Source: an uncultured Erythrobacter sp. (lineage in GTDB: Bacteria; Pseudomonadota; Alphaproteobacteria; Sphingomonadales; Sphingomonadaceae). From it: a stretch of DNA of 64,000 nt. The translations under genes and the position numbers were made by a program. Within the stretch, counting starts at the first letter, position 1. Every line of letters begins with the position of its first letter. The DNA lies in the NCBI GenBank assembly GCA_947499505.1, contig CANMOQ010000003.1, forward strand, positions 1-64,000. The letters run 5' to 3'. Below the pieces are notes generated by a model, which saw nothing but the letters and a program-made list of their open reading frames with translations, had not been told where the DNA came from and made no database searches. Below, one piece after another: positions 63,974 to 64,000 of this stretch.

Positions 63974-64000
63974 GCGCCCGTGCACACAACCATTTTGAAA
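63974..64000 (+). CDS. Possible start of a divergent gene (partial)
   Basis: ATG followed by nine codons (MAKAPVHTT) to the edge. It is divergent from queF, which makes a gene start here plausible, but the ribosome site is weak. Very low information. Confidence 0.3.

Overview
The window looks like chromosomal DNA of a marine or aquatic alphaproteobacterium of the Sphingomonadales, most likely an Erythrobacter/Altererythrobacter-type genome. The support is moderately high GC, a ChvI-ChvG-HprK-RapZ-EIIA-HPr block, ATP-type PckA, a NavAb-like sodium channel, a serC leader upstream of serC, and many short intergenic palindromes. No genome comparison was possible, so the genus is an inference.

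Layout. 0-6.3 kb is an accessory patch, visibly lower in GC. It holds a secreted repeat protein coupled to a serine beta-lactamase-like hydrolase, a large LuxR-type ATPase regulator, an IS6-family element whose transposase seems to have lost its start codon, and an extra IS end. 6.3-12.4 kb has a voltage-gated Na+ channel, a DUF4349 lipoprotein, a 2Fe-2S ferredoxin with two cysteine desulfurases (one with an apparent ATT start), an alpha/beta hydrolase and a lipoprotein. 12.4-24.7 kb carries a hairpin-rich repeat, a TonB-like protein, DUF3597, a DUF885 peptidase, a tightly overlapping membrane protein-desaturase-Coq4-like run, a cNMP-binding/thioredoxin-reductase fusion without redox cysteines, a metallopeptidase-TPR gene broken by one TAG codon, two DUF937-type proteins and pckA.

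25-31 kb is the ChvI/ChvG two-component system followed by HprK, RapZ, EIIA-Man and HPr. This is a compact circuit linking envelope or acid sensing to PTS phosphorylation. An RNA methyltransferase and a small lipoprotein follow. 31-38.4 kb has rmuC, def-recR divergent from fmt-truA, an oxidoreductase, asparaginase and tRNA-Val. 38.4-48.1 kb has a flavin monooxygenase, a TlpA-like lipoprotein whose start codon overlaps that of divergent argH, the argH-lptM-lysA-siroheme-type run, a MarR/receiver hybrid, an ECF sigma factor with its membrane partner, an L,D-transpeptidase and purA.

48.1-50 kb is mostly non-coding and full of palindromes and nested hairpins, with one membrane protein. 50-56.6 kb has an alpha/beta hydrolase with an Arg/Gly/Glu-rich linker, hisZ, serA, serC with a structured leader, and a GT4 glycosyltransferase. 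56.6-64 kb has a small membrane protein, a PadR regulator with a likely operator, rarA, two proteins overlapping or abutting it, a TM2 protein, tRNA-Thr, a trimeric autotransporter adhesin interrupted by TAG, and queF at the right edge.

The most unusual signals are three related hairpin-chain elements (about 12.4, 48.2 and 52.3 kb). Their stems differ in sequence but remain paired, while the linkers between stems are conserved. Other signals are a second 72-bp dispersed element, the bicistronic repeat-protein/beta-lactamase pair, two genes apparently starting at ATC and ATT, and two otherwise intact genes each cut by a single amber codon.
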